Part shown: in pieces, positions 22,583 through 30,943 of the stretch
Layout of the letters: every line of letters begins with the position of its first letter
Position numbering within the stretch: position 1 is the stretch's first letter
NCBI RefSeq assembly: GCF_026283965.1
Contig: NZ_JAPDPD010000014.1
Span: 91,438 to 155,437 of the forward strand
Source: Dyella subtropica
GTDB lineage: Bacteria; Pseudomonadota; Gammaproteobacteria; Xanthomonadales; Rhodanobacteraceae
DNA: 64,000 nucleotides
Reading direction: 5' to 3'
The notes under the pieces: generated by a model
What the model saw: the letters and a program-made list of their open reading frames with translations, nothing else
Told to the model about the DNA's origin: nothing
Database searches by the model: none
Translations under genes and position numbers: made by a program

Positions 22583-23090
22583 GCGCCTCACGCCAGACCG
22601 ACGCCATGCGCGCGTCGAAGCAGCACAGTTGCACCTGCATCTCGGCATGTTGCAGCAGGCATTCGCGCAAGGCAGCCAGTGCTACCGGCGCTGCGCGTTC
22701 GGGTGGATAGCCGTAGACGCCGCAGCTGATCGCCGGGAAAGCGATCGTATGCAAGCCATGCGCGGCGGCGAGTTGCAGGCTCTCCCGGTAGCAGCTCGCC
22801 AGCAGTGCAGGCTCGTCGCGGTCGCCGCCGTGCCAGATCGGCCCCACCGTATGGATGACATAGCGCGCCGGCAGCGCAAATCCGCCGGTGATGCGCGCTT
22901 CACCGACCGGGCAACGCACGCCAGGACTGACTTGAGGCAGGGCACGGCAAGCTTCCAGTAGCCCTGGGCCTGCGGCGCGGTGGATGGCGCCATCCACGCC
23001 GCCGCCCCCGAGCAGGGCCGGGTTGGCGGCGTTCACAATGGCATCGACCCCAAGGCGAGTAATGTCGGCGATGACGATCTCGATGTTCAT
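22569..23090 (-). CDS. Macrodomain protein, O-acetyl-ADP-ribose deacetylase (YmdB-like)
   Basis: A 173-residue single-domain macrodomain protein. The family removes acetyl or ADP-ribosyl groups from ADP-ribose derivatives, and YmdB also modulates RNase III in E. coli. Signatures are VIVNAANPALLGGGGVDGAI, which forms the ADP-ribose pocket with catalytic Asn/Asp positions, the VIHTVGPIWHGG block, and AFPAISCGVYGYP at the distal ribose loop. ATG 23090 starts directly at MNIEIVIADIT, the usual family N-terminus. It is convergent with batD and overlaps it by 14 bases. Confidence 0.94.
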   Translation of the reverse strand: MNIEIVIADITRLGVDAIVNAANPALLGGGGVDGAIHRAAGPGLLEACRALPQVSPGVRCPVGEARITGGFALPARYVIHTVGPIWHGGDRDEPALLASCYRESLQLAAAHGLHTIAFPAISCGVYGYPPERAAPVALAALRECLLQHAEMQVQLCCFDARMASVWREALNPA

Positions 23091-23178
23091 GGCGTGGTTC
23101 CGCGGATTCTTGCGGGTCTCCCGCACATCATGACGGCTGCGTAGACTGGCTGAGAGCATCCCTGGAGGTTAGGCGGTC

Positions 23179-23637
23179 ATGACCAAGACGGAAGACATCT
23201 CGTTCGGTTACCTGCTTAACGACGTGACCTTGCTGTTCCGTAAGCACTTCGACCGGCGTGCGGTGAAATTCGGCCTGACTCGCGCGCAATGGCGCGCGAC
23301 CAAGGTGTTGTACCACCGCGAGGGTTTGCGTCAAACCGAGCTGGCCGAATTCCTGGAGATGGAGCCGATCGCGGTGGGGCGTGTGATCGACCGTCTGCAA
23401 TCCGCCGGCTTCGTGGAGCGCCGGCCCGACCCGCGCGACCGCCGCGCATGGCGCCTGTATGTCACGGAACAGGCTCGTGGGGTCGTCGCCGATATGGAGC
23501 TGATCGGGCGCGGCCTGCGCAAGGACGCCACACGCGGCATCGAGCTGGCCGAGCTGCAGCAGGCGATGGACGTGCTCACCCGCATCAAGGACAACCTGCA
23601 GGCGCTGGATCAGCCGACGGATGGTGAGGCGCTTTGA
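23179..23637 (+). CDS. MarR family transcriptional regulator
   Basis: A 152-residue winged-helix regulator. The DNA-binding part reads LRQTELAEFLEMEPIAVGRV followed by IDRLQSAGFVERRPDPRDRR, the standard MarR recognition helix and wing. The flanking helices form the dimer interface and ligand pocket. MarR proteins usually repress neighbouring efflux genes and release DNA on binding a toxic ligand. It lies 202 bases upstream of an RND pump operon on the same strand, so control of that pump is likely but inferred. Inducer unknown. Confidence 0.93.
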   Translation: MTKTEDISFGYLLNDVTLLFRKHFDRRAVKFGLTRAQWRATKVLYHREGLRQTELAEFLEMEPIAVGRVIDRLQSAGFVERRPDPRDRRAWRLYVTEQARGVVADMELIGRGLRKDATRGIELAELQQAMDVLTRIKDNLQALDQPTDGEAL

Positions 23638-23839
23638 CGAGTCCAGTCGGAAGAGAGTTGCGGATTCAAGGCTGACCAGTGCCATCAGTCTCTGTGATGG
23701 CGTTGAATTCCGTGGGCATAGTGACGGTCTTTGTTTACCGAAAACCCGATACCGCAAACCCGTGCCAACGCTGGCATGCTTGCGCTATCCCCGCGCCAGT
23801 CGAACACGGCCGCGACCGAACTGCCCATAGCGAGTCCCC

Positions 23840-24970
23840 ATGCCCTGGAAGAAATTACTCCTGATTGTGTTGCTGTTGGCGGTGCTCGCCGTCGCCATGC
23901 TGGCATTTCGCGGTCACGGTACGGCATCGTCCGGCGACAAGGCGGCTGCTTCGACGGCGAGCGCGGAAGTGCCCGTGCAGGTGGCCACCGCCATGCGTGG
24001 CGACGTGGATCTCAGCCTCAAATTGGTGGGCCGCGCCGAAGCCTGGTCCACCGTGACTTTGCGTTCGCGTGTTTCCGGGCAGTTGCAGGTGCTGGCGTTT
24101 ACTCCCGGCGCACAGGTGAAAAAGGGCGCGTTGCTGGTGCAGATCGACCCTAGCCTGCTCAAGGCCCAACTGGACCAGACGCGCGGTGCCGTGGCGCGCG
24201 ATCAGGCGCAGCTGCTCAAGGCCCAGGCCGACCAGCAGCGCTACAGCGACATGCTCGCCAAGGGCTTCGTCTCCAAGGCCGACTACGATACCTATCAAGC
24301 CAATCTTGCCGTGGCCAAAGCGGTGCTGCAGAGCGATCTCGCCGCCCAGGAAACCGCGCAAACCCAACTCGACTACTCTCGCATCGTCGCGCCGTTCGAT
24401 GGCGTCGCCGGTGCGCCGCTGGTATGGCCAGGCGCACAGATCACTGCCGACAGCACCGACATCCTGGTGCTCAATCAGATTGAGCCCATCCGTATCGCCT
24501 TCAACATTCCCGAGGACAGCCTCGCCGCCGTGCGCGCCGCGCAGGCGCGTGGCGATGTGCCGGTGCAGGCGGTGATCCCTGGCGACAAGGGCGCGCCGCT
24601 GAGCGGCACGCTGGAATTCATCGACAATGCCGTCGATGTCACCACCGGCACCATCGTGCTGAAGGGGCGTTTCGACAACGCCGACCACCGCCTTACCCCT
24701 GGTCAGTTCGTGCAGCTCACCCTGCCCACCACGCGCATCGCCAACGCGGTGAACGTGCCGGTGGAGGCGTTGCAGAGTTCGTCCAAAGGCAGTTTCGTGT
24801 TCGTGCTCGGCCATGACGGCAAGGTGCAGCAGCGCTATGTGACCCCCGGTCCGACGTCGGGTGGGCGACTGGTGGTCGACAAGGGACTGGAGGCGGGCGA
24901 GCAAGTGGTGACGGAAGGCCAAATGCTGCTGATCGACGGCAGCCGCGCGCGCGTGAAGACGGGCGGGTAA
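23840..24970 (+). CDS. RND efflux periplasmic adaptor (membrane fusion protein)
   Basis: A 376-residue membrane fusion protein that bridges an inner-membrane RND pump and an outer-membrane channel. It has an N-terminal signal/anchor (LLLIVLLLAVLAVAMLAF), the split lipoyl domain (SRVSGQLQVLAFTPGAQVKK; VAPFDGVAGAPLVWPGAQI), an alpha-hairpin (about residues 100-165), a beta-barrel and a membrane-proximal domain. It pairs with the permease at 25244. No outer-membrane factor is encoded nearby, so a TolC-like channel from elsewhere is probably used. Its TAA stop shares its last base with the left end of a 268-bp repeat element. Confidence 0.94.
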   Translation: MPWKKLLLIVLLLAVLAVAMLAFRGHGTASSGDKAAASTASAEVPVQVATAMRGDVDLSLKLVGRAEAWSTVTLRSRVSGQLQVLAFTPGAQVKKGALLVQIDPSLLKAQLDQTRGAVARDQAQLLKAQADQQRYSDMLAKGFVSKADYDTYQANLAVAKAVLQSDLAAQETAQTQLDYSRIVAPFDGVAGAPLVWPGAQITADSTDILVLNQIEPIRIAFNIPEDSLAAVRAAQARGDVPVQAVIPGDKGAPLSGTLEFIDNAVDVTTGTIVLKGRFDNADHRLTPGQFVQLTLPTTRIANAVNVPVEALQSSSKGSFVFVLGHDGKVQQRYVTPGPTSGGRLVVDKGLEAGEQVVTEGQMLLIDGSRARVKTGG

Positions 24971-25237
24971 GAGCCTGTTTATGGTCTCCCCGTGGCCCGC
25001 GTTGCTGTTGAGTGGCTGTCAGGTGGCAGCGCGTGGCGCAGCACCTGGCTGGCTGCCAGGTCAAGCTGGGCGCTGCCGCATGGCGGCCAATCAACAGCAA
25101 CCCTCCGGGCCGGGTCTGTTTGCCCGCAGGCCGGCGTCATCACTCAGTCGTGTACGGCCGTACACTCCTTCGTTCTTCCTTGGCCTGCGTGCAAACAGAT
25201 CCCGGCGCGGGCTACGGGGAGACCATAAACAGGCTCT
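24970..25237. repeat. 268-bp inverted-repeat element, copy 1
   Basis: The 32-base arms (24970-25001 and 25206-25237) pair with one mismatch. The outermost 10 bases are AGAGCCTGTT / AACAGGCTCT, followed by TATGGTCTCCCCGT and its complement. Inside are a hairpin around TGTTGAGTGG / CCAATCAACA, a 16-base palindrome GTGTACGGCCGTACAC, and GCCGGG..TGTTTGC / GCAAACAG..CCCGGC. No convincing gene lies inside. It fills the gap between the adaptor stop (last base shared) and the permease ATG (6 bases away). Copy 2 is at 42784-43051 and has the same length. Confidence 0.85.
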
Positions 25238-25243
25238 AATGCC

Positions 25244-28200
25244 ATGAATCTGCCTGAGCTTTGTATTCGACGGCCGGTGATGACCACGCTGCTGATGGCG
25301 GCATTGTTGGTGTTCGGCATCGCGGCGTATCCGCGTCTGCCGGTGAACGAACTGCCGAACGTCGACTTCCCCACCATCAACATCAGCGCCAACCTGCCGG
25401 GTGCTTCGCCGGAGACCATGGCGTCGGCGGTGGCGACGCCGTTGGAGGCGCAGTTGTCGACCATCGCCGGCATCAGCTCGATGAGTTCGACCAGCGCACT
25501 GGGCTCCACCTCGATCACGCTCACCTTCGAGTTGGAACGCAATATCGATGGTGCTGCGCAGGACGTGCAGTCGGCCATCTCCGCTGCGTTGCGTCAGCTG
25601 CCGAAAGAGATGACCACGCCGCCCACCTTTCGCAAAGTGAACCCGGCGGATGCGCCGATCCTGTTCCTCACCGTGACGTCGTCCACACTGCCTTTGTCGC
25701 AGGTGGACGAGTACGCGGAGACGGAGCTGGCGCAGCGCCTGTCGATGGTCGATGGCGTGGCGCAAGTGAATGTGTACGGATCGCAGAAATACGCCGTCCG
25801 GGTCAGCGTGAGTCCGGAGCGGCTGGTGGCCAGCGGCGTCGGCATCGATCAAGTGCAAAACGCCATCGCCAGCGCCAATGTGAACCAGGCGACCGGTTCG
25901 CTCTACGGCAGTCGGCAGCAGTTGCCGATTCGCAGCGAGGGGCAGCTGATGCGCGCGGCCGCCTATAACGACATCGTGGTGGCCTACCGCAACGGTGCGC
26001 CTGTACGCATCGGCGACCTGGGTCACGCCAGCGACAGCGTGCAGAACGACCAAGCCGCCAGTTGGTATAACGGCGAGCGCGCCATCGTGCTGGCCATCCA
26101 GCGCCAGCCCGGCGCCAACACGGTGGAAACGGTCAATCGCATCAAGGCGGTGCTGCCCGGCTTCACGGCCGGCCTGCCGCCTTCGGTCAAGCTCAACACC
26201 TTGTACGACCGCTCGCTGTCCATCCGCGCCTCGGTCGACGATGTGCAGTTCACCTTGTTGCTGGCCGGTGTGCTGGTGGTGCTGGTGATCTATCTGTTCC
26301 TCGGCAATTTCTCGGCCACGCTGATTCCGGCAGTGGCTTTGCCGATCTCGGTGATCGGTACCTTTGGCGTGATGTTCGCGCTGGGCTACAGCCTCGACAA
26401 TCTTTCGTTGCTGGCGCTCACGCTCGCGGTCGGCTTTGTGGTGGACGACGCCATCGTGATGCTGGAAAACATCGTGCGTCACATGGAAGCCGGTCTGCCG
26501 CCGTACGAGGCGGCGCTGAAAGGCGCGAGCGAAATCGGCTTCACCATTTTTTCCATGACGCTGTCGCTGATCGCTGTGTTCATCCCGGTGATGTTCATGG
26601 GTGGCATTGTGGGCCGTCTGTTTCACGAGTTTGCGGTGACTATCAGCGTCTCCATCCTGATCTCCGGCATCGTCGCCATCACGCTGACGCCGATGCTGTG
26701 CAGTCGCTTCATCAAGGCGCACGACCACGAGAAGAAGAACTGGCTGATCGCGGGTTTCGATCGTGGCTTCGGCGCGGTGCAGCGAGGCTATGCCAGCAGT
26801 CTGCGCTGGTGCATGGATCGACCTCGCGTGGTACTGGCTGGCTTCGCCCTGAGTCTGTTGGCGACCGCGCTGTTGTTCTCTATCGCGCCGAAAGACTTCA
26901 TTCCCGCGGGCGACACCGGTCAGCTGCGCGTGACCACCGAGGGCCCGCAGGACGTTTCCTTCGACAGCATGGCGGCGCGGCAGCAGAAGCTGGCGGAGAT
27001 TGTCGCGAACGATCCGAACATCGCTGCCTATATGTCCAGCGTCGGTGCCGGCGGTCCGCGCAGCACGGTCAACAATGGCTCGCTGCTGTTGCTGCTGAAA
27101 CCCGCCAGCGATCGCAAACTTGACCCGGACGGCATCATCCAGGAGCTGCGCAAGAAATTCGCACCGGTGCCGGGCATCCGTACCTACATCCAGAACCCGC
27201 CGTCGATTCAGATCGGTGGCCGCCAGTCCAAGGCGCAGTACCAATACACGCTGCAATCGATCGATCTGCCGCAGCTGTACGACTGGAGCGGCCGGGTGAC
27301 CCAGGCCTTCCAGCAGCTACCGGGTTTTCAGGACGTCACCAACGACCTCGATCTCAACAGCCCGGCGATCATGGTGGAGGTGAACCGAGAAAAGCTCGGT
27401 CCGCTGGGCTTGACCATGGCGCAGGTGCAGTCGGCGCTGGGCACAGCATTCGGGCAAAACCAGATATCCACCATTTATGGTGCGGCCACGCAGTACTGGG
27501 TGATCCTGCAAGTCTCGCGTTCGCTGCAAAGCGATCCGAATGTGCTCTCGCAGCTCTACGTTGCCTCCGAAACCGGCAAGCTGGTGCCGCTAGCTACCGT
27601 GGCCACTTTCACGCGCAAGCCGCAGGTGCTCACGGTGAACCACCAGGGCCAGCTGCCGGCGGTCACCGTATCGTTCAACCTGGCACCGGGCGTGAGTCTT
27701 AGTGAAGCGGTGACGCGCATCGATGCGGCCATGCGCAAGATGGGTCTGCCCGCTACCATCAGCGGCAGTGTGCAGGGCACGGCGCAGGCGTTTCAGGATT
27801 CCATGCAAGGAATGGGCATGCTCCTGCTGTTGGCGGTGTTCGTGATCTATCTGGTGCTGGGCATTTTGTACGAAAGCTTCATCCATCCGCTCACGATTCT
27901 TTCGGGACTTCCTGCGGCAGCGGTGGGCGCACTGATTACGCTAGTGCTGTTCCACGCCTCGCTGGATTTGTTCGCTTTTGTCGGCATCGTGATGCTGATC
28001 GGCATCGTGAAGAAGAACGCGATCATGATGATCGACTTTGCGCTGGAGCGTCAGCGTGACGAGGGTATGGCGCCCGCGATCGCTATCTATGAAGCGTGCC
28101 GTGTGCGTTTTCGTCCCATCATGATGACGACGATGGCGGCGTTCGCGGGTACGTTGCCGATCGCACTGGGTGTGGGCGCGGGTGCGGAGACGCGGCGGCC

Positions 28201-28348
28201 GCTGGGTCTTGCTGTGGTGGGTGGTTTGGCGGTGTCGCAGGTGTTGACGTTGTATTTGACGCCGGTGATTTATTTGTATTTGGATCGGTTGCAGGGGCGG
28301 TTTTCTAAGGGTGGGAATGGGGCTTCTGCTGAGGCTCGTGCGAGCTGA
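25244..28348 (+). CDS. RND efflux transporter permease
   Basis: A 1034-residue proton-driven RND pump of the AcrB/MdtB/MexB superfamily, with 12 transmembrane helices and two large periplasmic loops. The N-terminus MNLPELCIRRPVMTTLLMAA is typical. The helix 4 proton-relay motif LAVGFVVDDAIVMLENIVRH contains paired Asp residues. Near the C-terminus, GIVMLIGIVKKNAIMMIDFA is the matching helix 10 signature. The one-permease layout and IRRPVMTTLLM start resemble multidrug rather than heavy-metal pumps; substrates cannot be read from sequence. I see no Shine-Dalgarno before ATG 25244: the preceding bases are the end of the 268-bp element. Confidence 0.95.
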   Translation: MNLPELCIRRPVMTTLLMAALLVFGIAAYPRLPVNELPNVDFPTINISANLPGASPETMASAVATPLEAQLSTIAGISSMSSTSALGSTSITLTFELERNIDGAAQDVQSAISAALRQLPKEMTTPPTFRKVNPADAPILFLTVTSSTLPLSQVDEYAETELAQRLSMVDGVAQVNVYGSQKYAVRVSVSPERLVASGVGIDQVQNAIASANVNQATGSLYGSRQQLPIRSEGQLMRAAAYNDIVVAYRNGAPVRIGDLGHASDSVQNDQAASWYNGERAIVLAIQRQPGANTVETVNRIKAVLPGFTAGLPPSVKLNTLYDRSLSIRASVDDVQFTLLLAGVLVVLVIYLFLGNFSATLIPAVALPISVIGTFGVMFALGYSLDNLSLLALTLAVGFVVDDAIVMLENIVRHMEAGLPPYEAALKGASEIGFTIFSMTLSLIAVFIPVMFMGGIVGRLFHEFAVTISVSILISGIVAITLTPMLCSRFIKAHDHEKKNWLIAGFDRGFGAVQRGYASSLRWCMDRPRVVLAGFALSLLATALLFSIAPKDFIPAGDTGQLRVTTEGPQDVSFDSMAARQQKLAEIVANDPNIAAYMSSVGAGGPRSTVNNGSLLLLLKPASDRKLDPDGIIQELRKKFAPVPGIRTYIQNPPSIQIGGRQSKAQYQYTLQSIDLPQLYDWSGRVTQAFQQLPGFQDVTNDLDLNSPAIMVEVNREKLGPLGLTMAQVQSALGTAFGQNQISTIYGAATQYWVILQVSRSLQSDPNVLSQLYVASETGKLVPLATVATFTRKPQVLTVNHQGQLPAVTVSFNLAPGVSLSEAVTRIDAAMRKMGLPATISGSVQGTAQAFQDSMQGMGMLLLLAVFVIYLVLGILYESFIHPLTILSGLPAAAVGALITLVLFHASLDLFAFVGIVMLIGIVKKNAIMMIDFALERQRDEGMAPAIAIYEACRVRFRPIMMTTMAAFAGTLPIALGVGAGAETRRPLGLAVVGGLAVSQVLTLYLTPVIYLYLDRLQGRFSKGGNGASAEARAS

Positions 28349-28837
28349 TGCCTTAGCAGCTTTAGCGCCCTATCCCTTCGGGCGAGGGCTGGGGATAGGG
28401 TTCAGTCGTTGTGATGTCCCCTCCTACTTCGTCATTCCGGCGTAGGCCGGAATCCAGAGCGTTTCCGCTTGGTTGTCGCGTCTGCTTGCCCGGGCTCGCC
28501 TGCGGCGGGCTTCCGAACCGCTGCCGCGGTCCGGGTCACTTTCTCTTTGCTGGTCCACGCACCCGCAGGAACGGGTGCGAACAGCGCAGCTGGCCCGAAG
28601 GGCGGAGGGCATGGATGCCCGGAGTAAAGAGAAAGTAACCAAAGAGAAATGGCCTGGGAGCACAGCGGTGTGCTCCGTAGCTACACGTCTTCCAGTGTCA
28701 GGCGTCGAGATAGTTTTCTTCGGGAGCTTATCTTGCGCCCTCACCGCTCACCGCTGCGCGGAGCTTCTGCTCCCTCCCCTGCAAGCAGGGGAGGGTTGGG
28801 GAGGGGTGAGTACTTGAGAAGGCGCTTAAATCCCGTG
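28349..28837. repeat. Intergenic mosaic of palindromic repeats
   Basis: No gene is supported in this stretch. It contains an 8-bp palindrome ATTCCGGC / GCCGGAAT (28434-28441 / 28446-28453). An 11-bp inverted repeat, ACTTTCTCTTT (28538-28548) / AAAGAGAAAGT (28626-28636), encloses GC-rich hairpins such as CACCCGCAGGAACGGGTGCG. A 50-base unit (28770-28819) carries TCCCCTGCAAGCAGGGGA and recurs at 43927-43976. Open frames here are repeat-derived. Confidence 0.75.
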
Positions 28838-28874
28838 CAACAAAAAAGGCGGCCATGGGCCGCCTTTTTTGTTG
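28838..28874. terminator. Terminator of the M28 peptidase gene (bidirectional)
   Basis: A perfect 17-bp stem (28838-28854 / 28858-28874) with the 3-base loop ATG has six A residues on the left arm and six T residues on the right. It lies 15 bases after the minus-strand peptidase stop. Confidence 0.9.
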
Positions 28875-28889
28875 GTGCAGTGAAACCGA

Positions 28890-30332
28890 TCAATCGCTCG
28901 CGCCATCCTTCGCAAACGCACCTGGCGCCGAACCAAAGTCGCCATCGGCTTGTGCGGCCATGTACGAGAAGGCCGCATAGACGGCTACGTTCTGAGCCAG
29001 TTCCCGCGGGTCGATTTTGTCGAGGGTGTCGTTGGCGGTGTGGTGGTAGTCGAAGTAGTCGGTGCCGTCCTGGGTGAGGGTAAGGGCGGCCATGCCTTTG
29101 CCGTGCATCTGGGACAGGTCGGAGCCGCCGCCGCCGGGGAGCTTGGCGTCGTAGGCGACGCCGACGGGTTCGATCACTTTGGCGATCTGCTCGATGGCGC
29201 CGATGGCACTCGGTTTCACGCTGGCGCTCATACGCCAGATTTTGCGGGCGCCAAAGTCGGATTCGGTGCCGAGCTGGTGCTTGCCGACATCTGTCGCATG
29301 CTTGTCGGCGTAGGCACGACCGCCCCACAGGCCCATTTCTTCGTTGGCGAAGGCGATGACGCGGATGGTGCGATCGGGGCGCTGCGGCAGGTCGCGGATC
29401 ATTTTGCCGGCGGCCATGGCAATCGCCACACCTGCGCCGTCATCGATGGCGCCGGTGCCCGGATCCCACGAGTCGAGGTGACCACCGATGGCGACGACCT
29501 GGTCGGGATGCTTCTTGCCGGTGATTTCGCCGATGACGTTGGCGCCGGTGTAGCTGCCGTTGAAGCCGACGTCGAGATCGAGCTTCACGCTGACCGGTTT
29601 GCCATAGGCCAGCACGCGCTCGAGCTGATCGGCATCCGGGTTGGAGAGTGCGGCAGCGGGGATGGCGTCTTTCGGATCGCGGAAACCGGTGACGCCAGTG
29701 TGTGGCGTGCGGCTATGCGCATCGGTACCGGCGGAGCGCAGCAGAAAGGCGGCTGCACCCATCTTGGCGGCGATCACCGGGCCGCCCACGCGCACGCCGG
29801 AACCGATGGCGTAGTCGTGGCCGTCCTTGTGGCGCTCCATGCGCGGGCCGACATAGACGATCTTGCCCTTCACGCTGGCCGGGTCGGCGTTCTTCAGCGC
29901 ATCCAGGCTGTCGAACTTCACAACTTCGGCGGTGAGGCCGCCCTTGGGCGTGCCGGCGGAATAGCCCAGCGCGATCAGCGAGAGCGGCTGCGGGAACGGC
30001 GCGACGATTTCCGCGTGTTCGCTATGGCGCTCCCACAGCGGGTAGGTGACGGTCTCGGTGTAAACCTTGTCGTAGCCCAGTTCCTTGAACTTGGCCACAG
30101 CCCAGTCGCGGGCGCGCTGGTCGTTCGGGCCACCGGCGAGGCGTGCACCAATCTCGGTGGTCAGCGATTCCACGATTTTGTAGCCGGTGTTGTCGTCCAT
30201 GGCCTTGTCACGCAGTTGCTCCGCCGTTTTCACGGCGTTCTGCGGGATCACGGTGGCCTTGTCGGCGGCGCTGGCGAGGCCAGTGGCAAGAGCGAGACTG
30301 GCGGCGAGCAAAGTAAGAGGCAGACGGCGCAT
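28890..30332 (-). CDS. Secreted M28 family zinc aminopeptidase with PA domain
   Basis: A 480-residue exported metallopeptidase. The signal peptide MRRLPLTLLAASLALATGLASA is cleaved after ASA. A protease-associated (PA) insert (about residues 130-250) precedes the M28 catalytic core. Likely zinc ligands and catalytic residues are in AIGGHLDSWDPGTGAIDDGA (His, two Asp), FANEEMGLWGG (Glu-Glu pair) and TDYFDYHHTANDTLDKI (His). The family includes bacterial aminopeptidases and plasma glutamate carboxypeptidase-like enzymes; the exact substrate is not predictable. ATG 30332 was chosen because it starts exactly at the signal peptide. Confidence 0.94.
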   Translation of the reverse strand: MRRLPLTLLAASLALATGLASAADKATVIPQNAVKTAEQLRDKAMDDNTGYKIVESLTTEIGARLAGGPNDQRARDWAVAKFKELGYDKVYTETVTYPLWERHSEHAEIVAPFPQPLSLIALGYSAGTPKGGLTAEVVKFDSLDALKNADPASVKGKIVYVGPRMERHKDGHDYAIGSGVRVGGPVIAAKMGAAAFLLRSAGTDAHSRTPHTGVTGFRDPKDAIPAAALSNPDADQLERVLAYGKPVSVKLDLDVGFNGSYTGANVIGEITGKKHPDQVVAIGGHLDSWDPGTGAIDDGAGVAIAMAAGKMIRDLPQRPDRTIRVIAFANEEMGLWGGRAYADKHATDVGKHQLGTESDFGARKIWRMSASVKPSAIGAIEQIAKVIEPVGVAYDAKLPGGGGSDLSQMHGKGMAALTLTQDGTDYFDYHHTANDTLDKIDPRELAQNVAVYAAFSYMAAQADGDFGSAPGAFAKDGASD

Positions 30333-30411
30333 CGGGGACTCCTCGGGGAAACCACGATTATGGCGTTGCGCCTGCAAGTCGCTTAGGCCAGAAGTCATGC
30401 TCATAAGTAAT

Positions 30412-30443
30412 AAAGGCCGGACGCCTTTACAGGCCCCGGCCTT
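30412..30443 (-). terminator. Possible terminator after mscL
   Basis: AAGGCCGG (30413-30420) and CCGGCCTT (30436-30443) form an 8-bp stem with a 15-base loop. Read on the minus strand it ends in a T/A-rich run. The large loop makes this only moderately convincing. Confidence 0.5.
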
Positions 30444-30460
30444 CGATGCTGACGACAGGC

Positions 30461-30865
30461 TTACTTCTTCAGCAGATCGCGGATCTCGGTCAGCAGCACC
30501 TCGGTCGCCGGCGGCGCGGGGGGCGCAGCCTGCTGCTTGCGGGTGAGCCGGTTGATGGCCTTGACCACCAGGAAGATGGTGAACGCGATGATCACGAACT
30601 GGATCATCACGTTGATGAAGGCGCCGTACTGAATCGCCACCTCGGCGATCTTGTGTTTGGGGTCGCTGTCGTCTGCCGGCTTGAGCACCCATTTCATGGC
30701 GGAGAAATCGATGCCGCCGGTGAGCACGCCGATCGGCGGCATGATGATCTGGTCGACCAGCGAGGTGACGATCTTGCCGAAGGCGCCGCCGATGACCACG
30801 CCGACTGCAAGGTCAATGACGTTGCCGCGCATGGCAAATTCTTTGAACTCTTTGATCATGCTCAT
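30461..30865 (-). CDS. mscL: Large-conductance mechanosensitive channel MscL
   Basis: MscL is a pentameric inner-membrane channel that opens under membrane tension during osmotic downshock. The 134 residues start with the amphipathic helix [22 protein letters not shown]1 follows ([20 protein letters not shown]), then a periplasmic loop and TM2 ([20 protein letters not shown]). The C-terminal helix bundle is [18 protein letters not shown] 30865 has GGAG six bases upstream; a TTG four codons earlier is less likely. Confidence 0.97.
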   Translation of the reverse strand: MSMIKEFKEFAMRGNVIDLAVGVVIGGAFGKIVTSLVDQIIMPPIGVLTGGIDFSAMKWVLKPADDSDPKHKIAEVAIQYGAFINVMIQFVIIAFTIFLVVKAINRLTRKQQAAPPAPPATEVLLTEIRDLLKK

Positions 30866-30943
30866 GCTGCTCTCCAATGCTATGTATTAGCTTCGTATGG
30901 CGGAGCGACTTTAACCCAGCGTTCCGACCCACGAACAGGTCGC

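Noticed and set aside
24970..25237. Insertion sequence carrying a transposase
   Set aside because: At 268 bp with no transposase-like frame, it can only be a non-autonomous element; no transposase gene occurs in the window.
24981..25247. Short plus-strand frames inside the 268-bp element
   Set aside because: The corresponding frames in copy 2 are not conserved as proteins, while the base pairing is. The element is better read as structured non-coding sequence.
25091..27256. Long open frame on the minus strand (about 721 codons) antisense to the RND permease
   Set aside because: It is the reverse-strand shadow of a clear permease. The translation is His/Arg/Gln-rich with no domain signature, which is typical of antisense frames in GC-rich genes.
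28434..28820. Possible CRISPR array
   Set aside because: The repeats are of different kinds and single or inverted, with no regular direct-repeat and spacer pattern and no cas genes nearby.
28411..29077. Small open frames in the repeat mosaic after the RND permease
   Set aside because: They are composed of palindromic repeats and lack ribosome sites or protein-like composition.
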